Source: Cymodocea nodosa (lineage: Eukaryota > Streptophyta > Magnoliopsida > Alismatales > Cymodoceaceae). From it: a stretch of 64,000 nucleotides of DNA. Below, in pieces: positions 48,648 through 61,092 of this stretch. The stretch spans positions 694,501-758,500 of the forward strand of contig JAZBRI010000003.1 of NCBI GenBank assembly GCA_036874045.1. The letters are read 5' to 3'. The position numbers and the translations under genes were made by a program. A model generated the notes under the pieces. It ran no database searches. It was not told the origin of the DNA and saw only the letters and a list, made by a program, of their open reading frames with translations. Numbering within the stretch: the first letter of the stretch is position 1; every line of letters starts with the position of its first letter.

Positions 48648-51499
48648 ATGGCGCATAACATGGAAGACGGACGGAATCAACCTTTCAAAACCTCCACTTT
48701 CATGTTCCCAAAAGCAAGTAGAAGCTTGAAGTTGCAGGACAAACCCAATGCTTTGAAGTCCAGGAAGTCCATGAAACAGTTGTCTCCTGATCCGCTTATT
48801 GTTGGATCCAAGACTCTGGGAAGTTATAATCAAAAGCAAGGACTATATAGGGATGGCACTGGAGTTGAAGAACTGGTTAAGTACATGTCTAACGTCCCAG
48901 CCTACTTGCAGCTCTTGCAGAAGGGTGACAGCAATCAGGAGAAGGCTCTTAATGTTGGTGTTTTAGACTGGGGACGCCTTCAGAAGTGGACACACAACCG
49001 CGAACCAGTAATGAGCCGGAAAGGCAGCAATTCCCCTTCAAGCTGTCATGCAGCCTCATCGTCCTCAACAGATGATTTCTCCTGCCCATCTCATAAGAGC
49101 AGCAATAGTGGTAACTCTGTCACTCAAAGGAATCAATGGAGTTTAGGTGGAGAAGAAGATTGTGCACAGAATGCTGTAGAAGAGAGAAGTTCCAGTCCAT
49201 TGACATGTTTTCTTAATTTGGAGATTGCATCTATGAACTCGTCGGTTGCACAAACCAATCTCCAAAAGACAGGCTCAAAGGAGCATGATCGTTCTGAGAA
49301 CAAGCTTGAAAAGAATGCAGGAAAATCTCAAAACATCAATCATGCTTGTAGTGTTCTTAGTCCCCAAGAAGTCAACACTTGCATGGGACCAGCAAGAGAT
49401 TGTGGAATTCAATCTCCACGTGAAAAGGGCTCATCTCAAAGCACCAGGAAATTGGATAGGAGCAAACCTCAAATAGAACTTCATGGAGAACATAGTTTCC
49501 TAAAAACTCCACCAGTTGCTGGCAATAAGCCCAGAGACTGTGCTGAAGGTCATGGTCAACTATTTTATGGCTCCACCACTGAAGAAAACCACCGGTTCTG
49601 CTATGAATCTACAGTATCAGAAATTAAGACCAGAGAAATGGAGCAAAGTAGATTCACAGGACTTGCACCAAATATGGATCAATGTACATCTTTAGCCTCC
49701 TATATTTCATATTCATGTCCGCTGCCTTCCAAAAGGGAGAAAAGTTTACATCCAGATGCCAACAGCAGCACTTTGAGAGGTAGCAAATTTTTGCTTCCGG
49801 ATGAAATACACCATCATTTGCAAGTGGATGCAGCAGGCATAATGCGATCCAAAGGTACCACAGAGAGAAGAAATGACATTATGTTCACACACCCAAAGTT
49901 GCTCAGATCTAAGACTCCAGAGAGATCTGGTATGAATTTTGCGAAAGCAGGTGCGACAGTGGCAAGAGAATCATCTCCTGGTCGCAGCACTATTTCCACT
50001 TTGAATAGGTTGATTACAAGTTCTAGTTTGAGAGGTAGAAGTTTGACTCCTAATCGATTGAAGAGGACCACTTGTACGGACAATTCTTTTGGGAATAAAA
50101 TGACTACCAATAACGGAGGCAGGCAAAGCCCACTGAGAAGAATGCTAGATCCTCTACTGAAGGCCAAGGCCTTGAATCACCATCTTGAGACTGCACCAGA
50201 ATCACGAAAGGGCATTGTAAGAAGACTTAGTTTCAGTGATAAACATCCTCAAGAAATGGTAGAGCAAATGCATTCAGTTAATTCATCCAATCCTTTAACC
50301 AATTCTTCTTCTAGTTGTGATGTAAGAAAATCGGTTCCTTCAACTTGGATGCCAACTGATTCCAAGGGAGCCGTGCAAAATGCGAAACAAGAAACTTCTA
50401 GAAGTCAAGCACTTTTAAGACTTGCTTGGAAGAATGGACATCCCCTTTATACATTTTCCATGAATGATGCAGACATCCTTGCAGCTACAAGGAAGAAAAG
50501 CATCTGTGGTAAAGCAGATTTTGAATGCATTTACACATTTTATTATGTTCATGAACTCAAGAAGAAAAATGGTGGATGGAAGAACCAAGGAAGCAACAAG
50601 AACAAGAAACAAGCGTTGGTCTCCAATGTTGTTGGTAAGATGAATGTCTCATGCTTCCGAAGTCTCAAACCACTAGGAAAGGGTTGCAGGAGTTGTCTCT
50701 ATTTGAGAGAATTCATTTTACTTGGTCCTGAGCTAAGGCCAATCTCTGTCCAACCCACACTATCCCTCCCTGACAGTGAGCTTGTTGCTATTGTTACAAG
50801 GTCTCACAAGGACGTAACTGATAACTGTAGTGGTGATTTGACACATAGTCCTGCCGGCAATCCAAGTAATATGAACTTGGATGGAAATAATGATTCTAGT
50901 ATTGTAGCCATACTGCCAAGTGAAGTCCATGGCCTATCTGAATCTGGAACCCCTTCTCCATTGATCGATCGCTGGAAGACTGGAGGGTTCTGTGACTGTG
51001 GAGGTTGGGATGCTGGTTGTTCCTTGACCATATTAACTGATAGCGGACACCAAAGCTCCAGACTTGCTGTAACTCAATCCAACCAAATGCTTGGAGCAGA
51101 ATTGTTCGTTCAGGTGAGTCATTAAAATAGTTTTGATATCTCAACCATTGAATTTCACTATGTGAGACGAGGTCATGCTAATAATATGGTGTCGTTTGTA
51201 TCTTTGGGACTGTCCAGGGAGGTGCTCATGGTAATGGTCCTGTTTTCAGATTAGTTGCATTAAGGGAGGAGCTATATGCAGTTGAATTTGACCCATCGAT
51301 TGCCTTACTGCAAGCATTCTCTGTGTGTGTAGCAATATTACATAGCAAACAACCTCAAGATCTTTCAGAACCACCCGACGAAGTAGAATGCACATTGACA
51401 GGGGCTTCTCCAAGGAAACGCCAGCAAATCAGGCAAGGCAGTGCTCATGGAAGTTATGTTCCACATCACCCACCTCTTTCTCCAGTTGGTAGGGCCTAG
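48648..51499 (+). CDS. DUF3527 domain protein, function unknown
   Basis: Two coding exons (48648-51113 and 51218-51499, GT-AG) give 915 residues. The start MAHNMEDGRNQPFK is the first ATG of an 822-codon open exon. The N-terminal 580 residues are polar and low in predicted order, with FMFPKASRSLKLQDK near 19-34, a Ser-rich stretch and a basic region around 415-490. The DUF3527 domain covers about 585-905. It starts SQALLRLAWKNGHPLYTFSM, continues through FYYVHELKKKNGGWKNQG, and includes GGFCDCGGWDAGCSLTIL near 775-793. It ends GPVFRLVALREELYAVEFDPSIALLQAFS after the intron, and the chain closes HHPPLSPVGRA. Such proteins are found only in plants; no biochemical activity is known to me. The Cys-rich CDCGGWDAGC motif could bind a metal or be structural, which is a guess. 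The gene converges with the minus-strand gene at 52.7 kb. Confidence 0.93.
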
Positions 51500-52735
51500 T
51501 TGTCCTGGTTCATCAATTTCAGAGATGAACGATGTCGAATTGACAAGCCCAATGTTTGGTCAATGGTGTTAGGGTTGTTCTTTATTGATGGCTGATCCCT
51601 TGAATTCTTCCAGTTGATGTCAGCAGCAACCAAGCTGGACTTGTTCTTGTACAACAGAAAAAAATGAGTCTCTTCTTAATGATGTTTTCTGTATCAATCT
51701 TTTAGTCAATCTCCTACTCATACAGGAGAATAACCGTATACCTAACATCTAGCTACAGTTGTGTAAAGAATACAATAGAATAACTGTTGTGCTGTATTAC
51801 CATTACCAAGTCTAGTGCTAGAGTCCCATAGCTTGTACTAAGGCAAAATGGTGATATCCTAATATGTGAATGTTTTTTTACATTGCTTGCGTCTTGACAT
51901 GTATTTCTTCTTTCAAGACACTCAATTACGGAACAGCTGACAAATGTGATGATATTACAAGAATCTGAATTTGGGGAGAGTCAACCGTCGCACTGAAAAC
52001 AGAGTTGGATACCGAAAAAGTAAATTGTAAAATGTAAAGCAAATCATTGTTTGTTGGGTGCTGTAAATTCACATTTAAATTGGAGGAGCCAATGCAACTT
52101 GCGTTATCTAGTGCATTGCCTTGTCCATTCCCGTTTTCTTGTAGACAATTAGTATCCTTGTTTCCCATGTTGTCTTTGTGGCATAAGCCCAAGAAAATGA
52201 GAAAAAAAAGATCGGTACCACCGATTGTTGTCTTCCATCTTTGCTGGTGAAATTTATCTTGGATGTATGATTTTGACAAGTGGATGTCAGGTGAGCTCCA
52301 CTTTGCTGAAAATGTGATCGACTAAAAACAAGCAGAACCACTACATAAGAAGCTTACCTATCATGCACTCCTGGAATTGTTTGTTTATCTGAAATCCCGA
52401 AAAAGCAAAATTTATTTAGATTTGAATTATATCATACTCGTAGTTAATCATCCTCCAAGTGAATCATGTCACATCTTATTGTAATCAAACAATGCTTAGA
52501 CAAATACTCTTGCCATCATCAAAAATCAAATAACAGCTTGGATGGCATCTTCATCCTACGTAAGCATTATTGTACATGATATCCTGCAAAAACTAAAGAA
52601 TACAAGGAAGGAAGTTCGCTAGGGAGAAACAAGTTGATTTCCCGTGTGTTGCTCACAGGAGATGCACAGGTATTTACTCCATCTGTGAGCGGAGGGGAAA
52701 AATGATGTGTACTGGAAGCCAAATAAGAAAACAGT
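51500..52735. other. Convergent intergenic region, mostly 3' untranslated sequence
   Basis: This lies between the stop codon of the DUF3527 gene and that of the minus-strand SnoaL-like gene. It holds no recognisable coding frame. Both genes are expected to end in it. Poly(A) signals could not be assigned uniquely. Confidence 0.5.
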
Positions 52736-55283
52736 CTACATTTCGACATGCGAGGCATGATGAACACACATAAGCCATTGCCCATCAACCCTTTCAAATA
52801 CGTTTGTGGCAACCTGCCTTCCCCAACTTCTGCCCTTAGTTTTCACCACTTCTAAGCAAGTCACATAGCCAATGTCACCTCTAACATGAACCTCAACATC
52901 TCTTAAGTCGATCATGATGGGAAATTCATGCTCGGCACCGCAGATCACCTCCCAACTGCCCATAACAAGATCGTAGCCAGATATGGCACCTGCTCCAGGA
53001 TGGACGCAGCACACATTGTTGCCTTTAGCCCAGATGGAGTGCATAGCCACGAAATCTCCATTTTTGAAAGCTTGGTAAAATCTTGTGTTTGCAGCAAGAA
53101 CAGAAGCTTTGTTATCCTCATGAAGAAGCTGGAGGTCATCCCGGAGTTTAGCTGCAAGAGCATAATTCTCTTCCTTGATGGCCTTCTCTAGATCCTGTCG
53201 CAAGGCCTGCTCGTCACCTAAAACATCTTCATTACTAGGGTTTCCTTCCATTTCTCCACTTTTTACATGGGAAGGCTTCCACAAGCAAGCCCGGCAATTA
53301 TGTAGTTCAGCTAATATGCTGCATTACATGAAATTCAAGCACATCAAAATGGGTGGGGTACAAGTCAGGTGTTTATTCACCATTTTTATTGTCAAGAAAG
53401 GAGCTAACATACCAAGAAACTAGGAGTTCGTAAAACAATGTACCAAAATGGATTGCAATGCTAAATTAGAATGCATGGAGTGTAGATTGGCAATTGATTG
53501 GAAAAATTTGCTAAATTTTTTTAATTTTAAAGAATCCTCATGTACAATAAACTACTTGGTATAAACTTCAGAGTTCAGAATTACAATTAGGGCAATGAAA
53601 CAAGAAAAGTTGTGCTGTAGTATCAGGTTTCCAGTAAGTTGCATGGACTCTACAAACATATGATGTGGTATTGCAGGGATAGGAATTCTTTCATCAAGTC
53701 ATGTACAAATATTGATGTCAAAATTTGAGAATAACCCCTACACAAATGGCTAGCTTCGAGGAGAACAAATTAGTTGCATTCCTTCCATGAAACACAATTC
53801 AGGCCACATGAATTTAATGTGTGCAACTTGCAAAAAAGGATGAGCTATGGAGCTCCATGACACAGTCAAAACTCCAATGTTAGGGGGATGTGAGAAGACA
53901 TGAACTGAAAAAAATGCAAACAATAGGCTCTATCCAATTGCATCGGTCATTTTTTGGAGGTGATTTTGTTATTAATAATGTGAAGAACGATAATATCTTG
54001 TATGTCAAGACTATATCTGATCTATCCACTACAAGCAAATTCATTAGTTATATACATGGTCTGGCCTCTGACCGTGCCAAAATAGATTGTACCGCTCAGA
54101 TACATCCTTGCTTCAGATAACCAGCCTCAAGGACATATTTGAAGAATATATGAAATTGGCAAAGCAGCTAATATTTAAGTGAATAATTTGGCCACAATTC
54201 TAGAAAAGAAGACTTTAATTATCTCTCCCAAACAGATTCTAAAAAGTGATACCAAAGGAGATATTTGACTAACATAAATTCATCTCAGGTTCCAAACCAT
54301 AATATTAATGTAATATAATTAAATCAAATTACAATGTTTGGTAATTAAATATAAACTCATTATATGATTATATAAATAATTAATTTTATCGTCAATGTTC
54401 ATATCTAGCTAGTTGATAATTTCCTAAAGAACTTAATTTCTTATAATCAAATTTCAAAGTTAATAATAATAATAACTCAAATATTATATTCTAATTATGA
54501 AATATAATTCATCACACGTTGACTAAAACGCAAACAGGACATTAATGAAAATAAAGGAAATTGAAGGAAATGGGTGCACAAAGTACGATGCAAAACAGAC
54601 TCTTAGACCCATTTCTTGCTCCTAACCTTGGCTTCAAGCTTAAGAAATGCCGCTGCTGAAGTCCCATGTTGCTCCAGCAACAAGCTTTTCTGCCAGTACA
54701 CCAGCAAAGAAGGCCAACAACCTGAACGGATATTATTCACACAAGACAATGGAACAAGTTGCAATCTTCCCAGCAATGCTTAAAAGTGTTAGCAACCATG
54801 GTCTCTCTCCCAAGAAAATTTTTCAAGTAGGAAAATGGTAAAGAACCCCACCGCAATCAGAGGTGAAAGTAGAAGAAAGAAGTTACATAAGCCGATTCCT
54901 GTTTGATAGTGCTTGAGGAAAATTAAACTACAAAATGCAGCTTATCAAGAGAGAGAGAAAAAAAATCTAACATGGTCTCTCTCAGCAACATACTTGTAGG
55001 AACTATAAGAGAAGAACTCATCAAAGGACAGGCAAAACGAACCAAATCCAAGAAAAACCCAGCCAGATGCATCGACATCACGAGCAAAAGAAAGGAAAAT
55101 AGCAAATTTTTGCCGAATGAAAACTCGCAAGAGGGCGGAAACCTGAACGGAGGAGGGAAGGAAAGTGAGATGTCAAGCATGGCTAAGCTTGCTTACACTC
55201 GAACTGGACCTCGTCGGGTACCGGTAGTTGGGGGGGGAAGGGACGGAGTTGGCGAAAAGGGCGGCGGCGCTCGCGGCGGCCAT
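52736..55283 (-). CDS. Probable plastid protein with UVR-like segment and SnoaL/NTF2-like domain
   Basis: The main exon (53310-52736) encodes a UVR-like helical segment (LEKAIKEENYALAAKLRDDL, about residues 68-87). An NTF2/SnoaL-like fold follows at about 97-213 (ANTRFYQAFKNGDFVAMHSI, VHPGAGAISGYDLVMGSWEV, VATNVFERVDGQWLMCVHHA), ending HVEM. The frame runs open upstream of its first ATG (53251) to an acceptor at 53311. I infer a first exon at 55283-55199, MAAASAAALFANSVPSPPNY and onward, which looks like a chloroplast transit peptide. Joining A|CT across a 1.89-kb intron gives 219 residues. The fold is shared with F-box SKIP8 relatives and stand-alone plant proteins, but no F-box is present here. 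The substrate and role are unknown. The second exon is secure; the first is an inference from composition and phase. The alternative is a start at 53251 (171 residues). Confidence 0.78.
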
Positions 55284-55941
55284 GGTTCGGTTTGGATTGC
55301 CGACGGTGGTCTCGATGATTCTTCCCTCGATCTGTCAAGAAAAAATGGAATCATCCGAAAACGGATCAGTCGATGACGAGTTGATAAAAATTAATAATTT
55401 AATTCGGTCATATTTCATCACTTTTTTTTTAAAAAAAAAAATTCCATTTTTATCATATTTTTACTGAAATTATAATTTTTTCTGTTCGATAGATCGTATC
55501 ACAATGGGTGCATAAAAATGGTAGGAATTTTTTTCCCAGTAAAGTGAATGAATAGAGTATCAAACCTGTAACTTTAAGAATTGAAGAATCATTTGAGACG
55601 AGCTACGATGTTCTACTTATTAGGGGAAGAAGAAAAAGAGAAAGAGAATGGAGTTGTTGTCTCAAACTTAATAACAAAAGTATTTTTTAGGTGCTAGATA
55701 AGGCTATAAGATCTTTGAACCTAAAGTCTCCAAATGAATGGTTAGTGCTAACTAAGGTTAAGTGAGCCTAAGCTCATGTAATACATGAAGGAAATGAAGA
55801 GAAGAATGGGATCCAAATGATGTATATGAGATGGATGTAAAGAGAAAAGATGAGAAGATCATGTCTGAGGCTAAAAGAAAGAAAGAAAGGATAAGTTGTG
55901 TTTGAAATTCTAAGTGTAGAGATGAAAGGAAATGACATTTA
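55284..55941. other. Spacer between the SnoaL-like gene and the Harbinger element
   Basis: The first 100 bases are likely promoter or leader of the minus-strand gene. The rest is AT- and GA-rich with no coding frame. It ends with the trinucleotide TTA (55939-55941) that is duplicated on the far side of the transposon. Confidence 0.5.
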
Positions 55942-56164
55942 AGGGGGGTTTGTGACTACTCAAATTTTTAAGAAAGGAAAGAAATGAAAGTATGTAATTA
56001 GTTTGTGCAGATTTGAAAACTTGGGAAAGTTTGTTAACTTTCCCAAATATAAAAGGAAAAATTTTCCCTGATTTTGAAGACTCTCTCCTCTGAAATCAAG
56101 GAATCTCCGACCGCCCGAATGCTCTGATTTTGTCTGCTCGAAGCTCGCTAGGTGTGTGATTCTT

Positions 56165-56270
56165 GCCGACCACTCAAAGCTCGCAGACCACTTGTAGCTC
56201 GCGGACCGCTCGAAGCTCGCAGACTGCTCAAAGCTCGCCGACCGCTCGAAAGCTCACCGACTGCTCGAAG
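56165..56270 (+). repeat. 18-bp minisatellite, six copies, in the Harbinger leader
   Basis: Six units of consensus GCCGACCGCTCGAAGCTC (lengths 18, 18, 18, 18, 19 and 15) are read directly. A diverged seventh copy may lie near 56133-56149. The array ends immediately before GTAATAATTT, a plausible splice donor, which suggests it forms the end of a non-coding leader exon. Confidence 0.9.
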
Positions 56271-57150
56271 GTAATAATTTCATGAAACTTTTGCATAGTT
56301 TATTTCTTGCAGCCAGAACAATACTAACAAATATTATTAGTATCTTATCTACCAAAGTTTAAATTGAGTAACTTTTTATTTCATCCATTCATCACCTCTA
56401 ATAATTTCTATTGTTTGCGGTGGAACTTATTTTGTATCATTCGTTTGAACTTATTTAGTAACATTTGTAAGCAAAAGCTGGAGTTAGTGTATATATTTAT
56501 GCATAGGTTTGTTCTTGGAAGGCAATCTCAAAAGTGTGTATTTTGTTAATAAGAGTTAGAAGTTCATATCATGTTTATATGGTTAGTGGAGATTAATGAG
56601 AAGAGGAAAATTGAAAAAACAAGAAGCAAGAACTTTTGCAAGAACTAAGGTTGTTGAATATTTAGGATTTTGTTAATATGACTCAATAATTTCTGTTGTG
56701 ATCAATATGACTCAATTTGCATTAATGAGGTATTACATTATTTGGATTTTGCTCTAGACAAGGAGATACTACGTTGGCCTTGCATTAGCAATAAAGCATG
56801 TTTAGACCTAAGCAATCTTAGTGTAGGCTATGTGTTAATTCTTGAATATCTTTTACTACTGTTCTTACTTCATTTGCTTCTCTTTTCATGATATCTAACT
56901 TATTTCTTTAGTTATATTTTGATTACAAATCCAATGAAAAAAAGTATGAAATTCTTATGTATGCCATTTCATATGTGTTATGAATGACTAGTAACTTATT
57001 TAAGTTATTCATTCTTATCCATTTTTAATGCATGTTATCATTGAATGAATAATAACTTATTTAATTTTTATGTTAATGATTGATGTTGTCATTGTCATCC
57101 ATATTTCAATGATGTGTTTTTCATTTATATATATATTTTGCAAATTAGAT

Positions 57151-58257
57151 ATGGCTACTACAGATAATACAATACCAAGTAGACAAAGATCTTATACTAG
57201 TTGGAATGTAAAAGTAGATGCCACATTTTTGGGTATATTAGAAGATGCTTTAAATGAAGGGAATGGAAAGACACATGATGGAAAAGTTAAAGTTGAAACA
57301 TGGAACAAGGTAATAGAGAAGTACAATAATGACACAGATGTATGTATCACAAAGAAAAATGTTGACAGTCGAATTAAAACATGGCGACATATGTATCGTA
57401 ACTACACAAAAATTATGTCTCAAAGTGGTTGGGGATGGAATTACATACAAGGTCATACTGATATTTTAGATGAAGTTTGAAAAGAATTTATTAAGGTAAT
57501 ATTTTTGAATATGTTAATATAATTTGTATGTTCTGTATATACTAACATATTTTTAATCTTGCAGAAACACTCAGATTGTGCCCCCCTCAAAGGTAAACCA
57601 TGTCCTATTTATTATCAACTACAATTGTTATTTGAAAGTAATATGGCTATAGGGAATGTCATTAGAGACCCTGAAACAATTACTCAGAATGAAGGAGACA
57701 TACCTATGAATGAACCAAATGAAATGACACCTCCACCAAATCATTTTAAATACTTCACACCACCAAGTAATAGTCCAATGGATACAGATGGTACCCAACT
57801 TCAATCTCCAATGTCTTCATCAAGAAGGTTCAATGAGGTGAAAAAGGGAAAACGTCCAAGACCACATGCAGAGTCAGCACAACTAATGACATCTTCATTT
57901 AAAGAAGTTACATCTGCTATTATGTCATTATGTGAAAAAGAAGAGGATAAAGTTAAAGCTCGACAAGAATATTATGATAATGTAACAAACATACAGAAAG
58001 AACAACTTTAGATCTAGAAAGAAGAACTTCAGATCTAGAAACAACAAGTTAAAGTGCAAGAGCAAATGCTGCATTTCAAAGTGAAACAAGAGAGTTTTAT
58101 ACCACAAGTTATAGAAGCATTATTGCAAATTGAAAGTCTTACTAACAGTGAGAAATTCAAAGCAATGACTTTATTGGAAAGAAAAGAACTAGCAGAACAA
58201 TTTCTTAGCATCCCAACAGATATGAGGGTAGAATGGATTAAGTATCACAACTTATGA
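57151..58257 (+). pseudogene. Harbinger ORF1, Myb/SANT-like DNA-binding protein, broken
   Basis: Exon 1 (57151-57495) starts MATTDNTIPSRQRSYTSWNV and carries a Myb/SANT-like domain (TWNKVIEKYN, NVDSRIKTWRHMYRNY, SGWGWN). A GT-AG intron (57496-57564) joins FIK to KHSDCAPLKGKPCPIYYQL in frame. A Ser/Pro-rich linker and a coiled-coil-like C-terminus (LLQIESLTNSEKFKAMTLLE) follow, ending EWIKYHNL. The frame has a TGA at 57478-57480 where the family usually has Trp (DEVWKEFIK), and TAG codons near 58009-58040. In active elements ORF1 helps the transposase bind the ends and enter the nucleus. Confidence 0.85.
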
Positions 58258-58505
58258 ATGTACTTTTCTATTGTTGAGTAATGTTGATGGATGTGATGAA
58301 CTTTATTATTGTGGTGAATAATGTGTAATGTTGAATTTTAGACAATGATGATGACTATTGATTTTCATATGTGAATGCTTTATTGCTTGATATTTTATAT
58401 AAATCTTGTTATGTGAAATAAATGTTTTTATTATTATTGAAGATTCTTTTATATTTTTAAGAAAATGTGTACTAATCTCATTACTTCTTGTAGGTAATAA
58501 TTATC

Positions 58506-59880
58506 ATGAATGGTATGGATGGTTTGGAATTGTTAAAGAATATGCTTGAGGAAGAAGCGGAAATACGACGAACGCTACTTCTTTCACTATAGAACTTCCT
58601 TGCAAGTGTTGCATGTATGCTAAGTACATTGACTAATACTACACATCGCATTTATAGTAGAGAAGGGCATGACTACATTAGAAGATTATTAGATCTATCA
58701 TTACCACATCAAGCATATAATTGTCGAAAAATATATAGAATGAGTCAACATGTATTTCTTAACTTCTGTAATTTGTTACGAAGAGAAAGTAGCATAGGAA
58801 ATACAAGCAATGTTAGTGTTGAAGAGAAATTTGCAATCTTTCTTATCACTGTTGGTCAAAACCAACGATATGGAGTAATAAGGGAGCGCTTCTCTAAGTC
58901 TGCATGGACTATTAGTACGTACTTCAATGAAGTACTTAATGCAATTTTGAACTTGCATAAACAACTTCTTGCAATGCCTCCAACATCAACTCTAAGTAGA
59001 ATACTGAATGATTCAAATGTGTATCTCTATTTTGAGCTAAATATATATTTTCATATGAAATTGATTTGTATATTATTTTTTTCTCATTTTCTTATTCATA
59101 TGTTAATAGAATTGCATTGGTGCTATTGATGGAACACATATTAAGGCAACTATTTATAGACGACAAACAACAAGATTTAGAAATAGAAAAGGAGAGTTAA
59201 GTCAAAATGTTATGGCTACATGTAATTTTGATATGGAATTTACATATATTCTTAGTGGTTGGGAAGGATCAGCTTCTGACGTAAGAATCCTTCAAGATGC
59301 CGTACAAGACATCATCCATTCAAGGTTCCACCAGGTATAAAATGACATTATTGAATATATATTTTTTATTTACACTAATTTTTAATTATATACAGGAAAG
59401 TTTTACTTGGTTGATGCTGGTTATCCTAATCGACCTGAATTTATTTGTCCATATCGAGTAGTGAGATATCATCTATCTGAATATGAAAATAATAGAGTTA
59501 CAAAAAATGCAGTTGAAAACTTCAATTACAGACATTCACAATTAAGATCAGTGATTGAGCGATCATTTAGAGTTGTTAAACATCATTTTGCAATCTTACG
59601 AGGACATATGCTGTATCCTTATGATACACAAACGAAGATTGTGATGGCTTACTTCCTACTACATAATTTTATACGTAAAGCTGACAGAGCAGATTTATTA
59701 GAAGATCTAGAAGATGAGTTAGCTGAATTTGATCTAGAAAATGAAGAAATTGGAATTATTGAAGATGAGCTTTCGTAGATAGATAGTACATTAGAAATTA
59801 CATAAGAACGAAGAAAACAAATAGCAGATGAAATGCGTGACAACATGAAAACTGCCATGTGGGATGGACGTGACTTTTAA
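58506..59880 (+). pseudogene. PIF/Harbinger DDE transposase (DDE_Tnp_4 family), broken
   Basis: The reading starts MNGMDGLELLKNMLEEEAEI and meets TAG at 58590. It then continues with the helical N-terminal domain (YRMSQHVFLNFCNLLRRE, EEKFAIFLITVGQNQRYGVI). The catalytic core has D in CIGAIDGTHIKA (GAT 59128-59130), D in GSASDVRILQDA (GAC 59278-59280) and E in SVIERSFRVVKHHFAILRG (GAG 59557-59559), so all three acidic residues remain. An intron upstream of CIGAIDGTH ends TTAATAG at 59109; its expected donor after YLYFE reads CTAAAT instead of GTAAAT. A one-base shift lies between LQDAVQ and the PFKVPPG-like text before the next intron (59336-59396). Two further stops precede the C-terminal MRDNMKTAMWDGRDF. 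The copy cannot make a full transposase. Confidence 0.9.
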
Positions 59881-60159
59881 ATCATTTCATATGTAACTTT
59901 GTCAAATTGTTATGTTATAATATTTGAATATTTGTATGTTGACAATTTATATTTACGTTGTGAATTTTATTTATATATTGGATGTTAGTTAACAATTTTG
60001 AAAATTAATTGTTTTTGATATGTTATGTTCAAATAGGTAATACACAATACAACTTTTGTTCAATTTGTTTATGATATTATTAATAAATAAAAATAAGAAG
60101 ACTTAATATTTTTTCTTAAAATATAAGTTTTCTTTTTCTTTTATTTTTTTTCCAATCAA

Positions 60160-60705
60160 ACCGTCGCTTCGATGCGATCGACAAAATTTTCTTCATTTTT
60201 ATTTTTCTTTGGTTCGACACTTTGACTAACTGAAGTGTTTTTTTTTTCCTTCAATCAGATCGAAGTTTTTTAGTTTTTTATTTTTTTTCGGTCAAATCGA
60301 ATTTTTTCCTTCGGTCCGACCGAAGTTTTTTATTTTTATTTATTTAGATCAAATTTTTTCATTCAGTTTGATCGAAGTCTTTTAATTTTTTTCGGTTTGA
60401 CCGAGCTTCGGTTCGATCGATTTTTTTTTTCTTTTATTTAATTTTCAATCTAACTAATTGAAAATTTTTTATTTTTTTATTTTTTCCTTCGGTCAGATCG
60501 AAGATCAGTCTTCAGTCCAACATAAGTTTTTTAGTTTTTTCTTTTTTTATGTTTTTATTCTTTTTCGGTCAGATCGAAGCTTGGACTTCGATTTTTTCAA
60601 ATTTTTTTTCTTCTATTTATTTCTTCAATCCGACTAATTGTTTATTTTTTTATTTTTTTCTTCGATCATACTTAATCTCAACTTCGGTCCAATTGAAGTT
60701 TTTGA
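60160..60705 (+). repeat. Degenerate repeats around palindromic TTCGGTCNGACCGAA
   Basis: The word TCGGTCNGATCGAAG and variants recur at irregular spacing of roughly 50-70 bases among T-rich spacers. One instance, CTTCGGTCCGACCGAAG at 60309-60325, is a perfect palindrome around a central C. No coding frame fits the block. Confidence 0.7.
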
Positions 60706-61092
60706 TTTTTTATATTTATTTTTTTGATTTTAAATTAAAATAAAAAGAAATTTTTTTACAATGTTTCTAATAATCAATTCATCATTCAAACACATTATTT
60801 TATTTATAAATACATTTATTAATTTTCAATTGTTAATTTTTTATATTTATTTTTTTGATTTTAAATTAAAATAAAAATAAAAGAATTTATAACATTTTCG
60901 ATAATCAATTCATCATTCAAACACATTATTTTATTTATAAATACATTTATTAAATTTCCATTATTAATTTTTTATATTTATTTTTTTGATTTTAAATTAA
61001 AAAAAAAAAATTTACAACGTTTACGATAATCAATTCATTATTCAAACACATTATTTTATTTATAAATACATTTATTAATTTTCAATTGTTAC
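60706..61092 (+). repeat. 131-bp tandem repeat, three copies
   Basis: Units begin near 60706, 60837 and 60968 with TTTTTATATTTATTTTTTTG. Each carries TAATCAATTCATCATTCAAA (one base differs in the third unit) and ends with an ACATTTATTAA-containing tail. The units differ at few positions. Confidence 0.88.

Noticed and set aside
54647-54841. 64-residue plus-strand open frame starting MPLLKSHVAPATSF
   Set aside because: No family recognised, and it overlaps the reverse of a hydrophobic minus-strand frame; most likely chance, though the region is noted as a finding.
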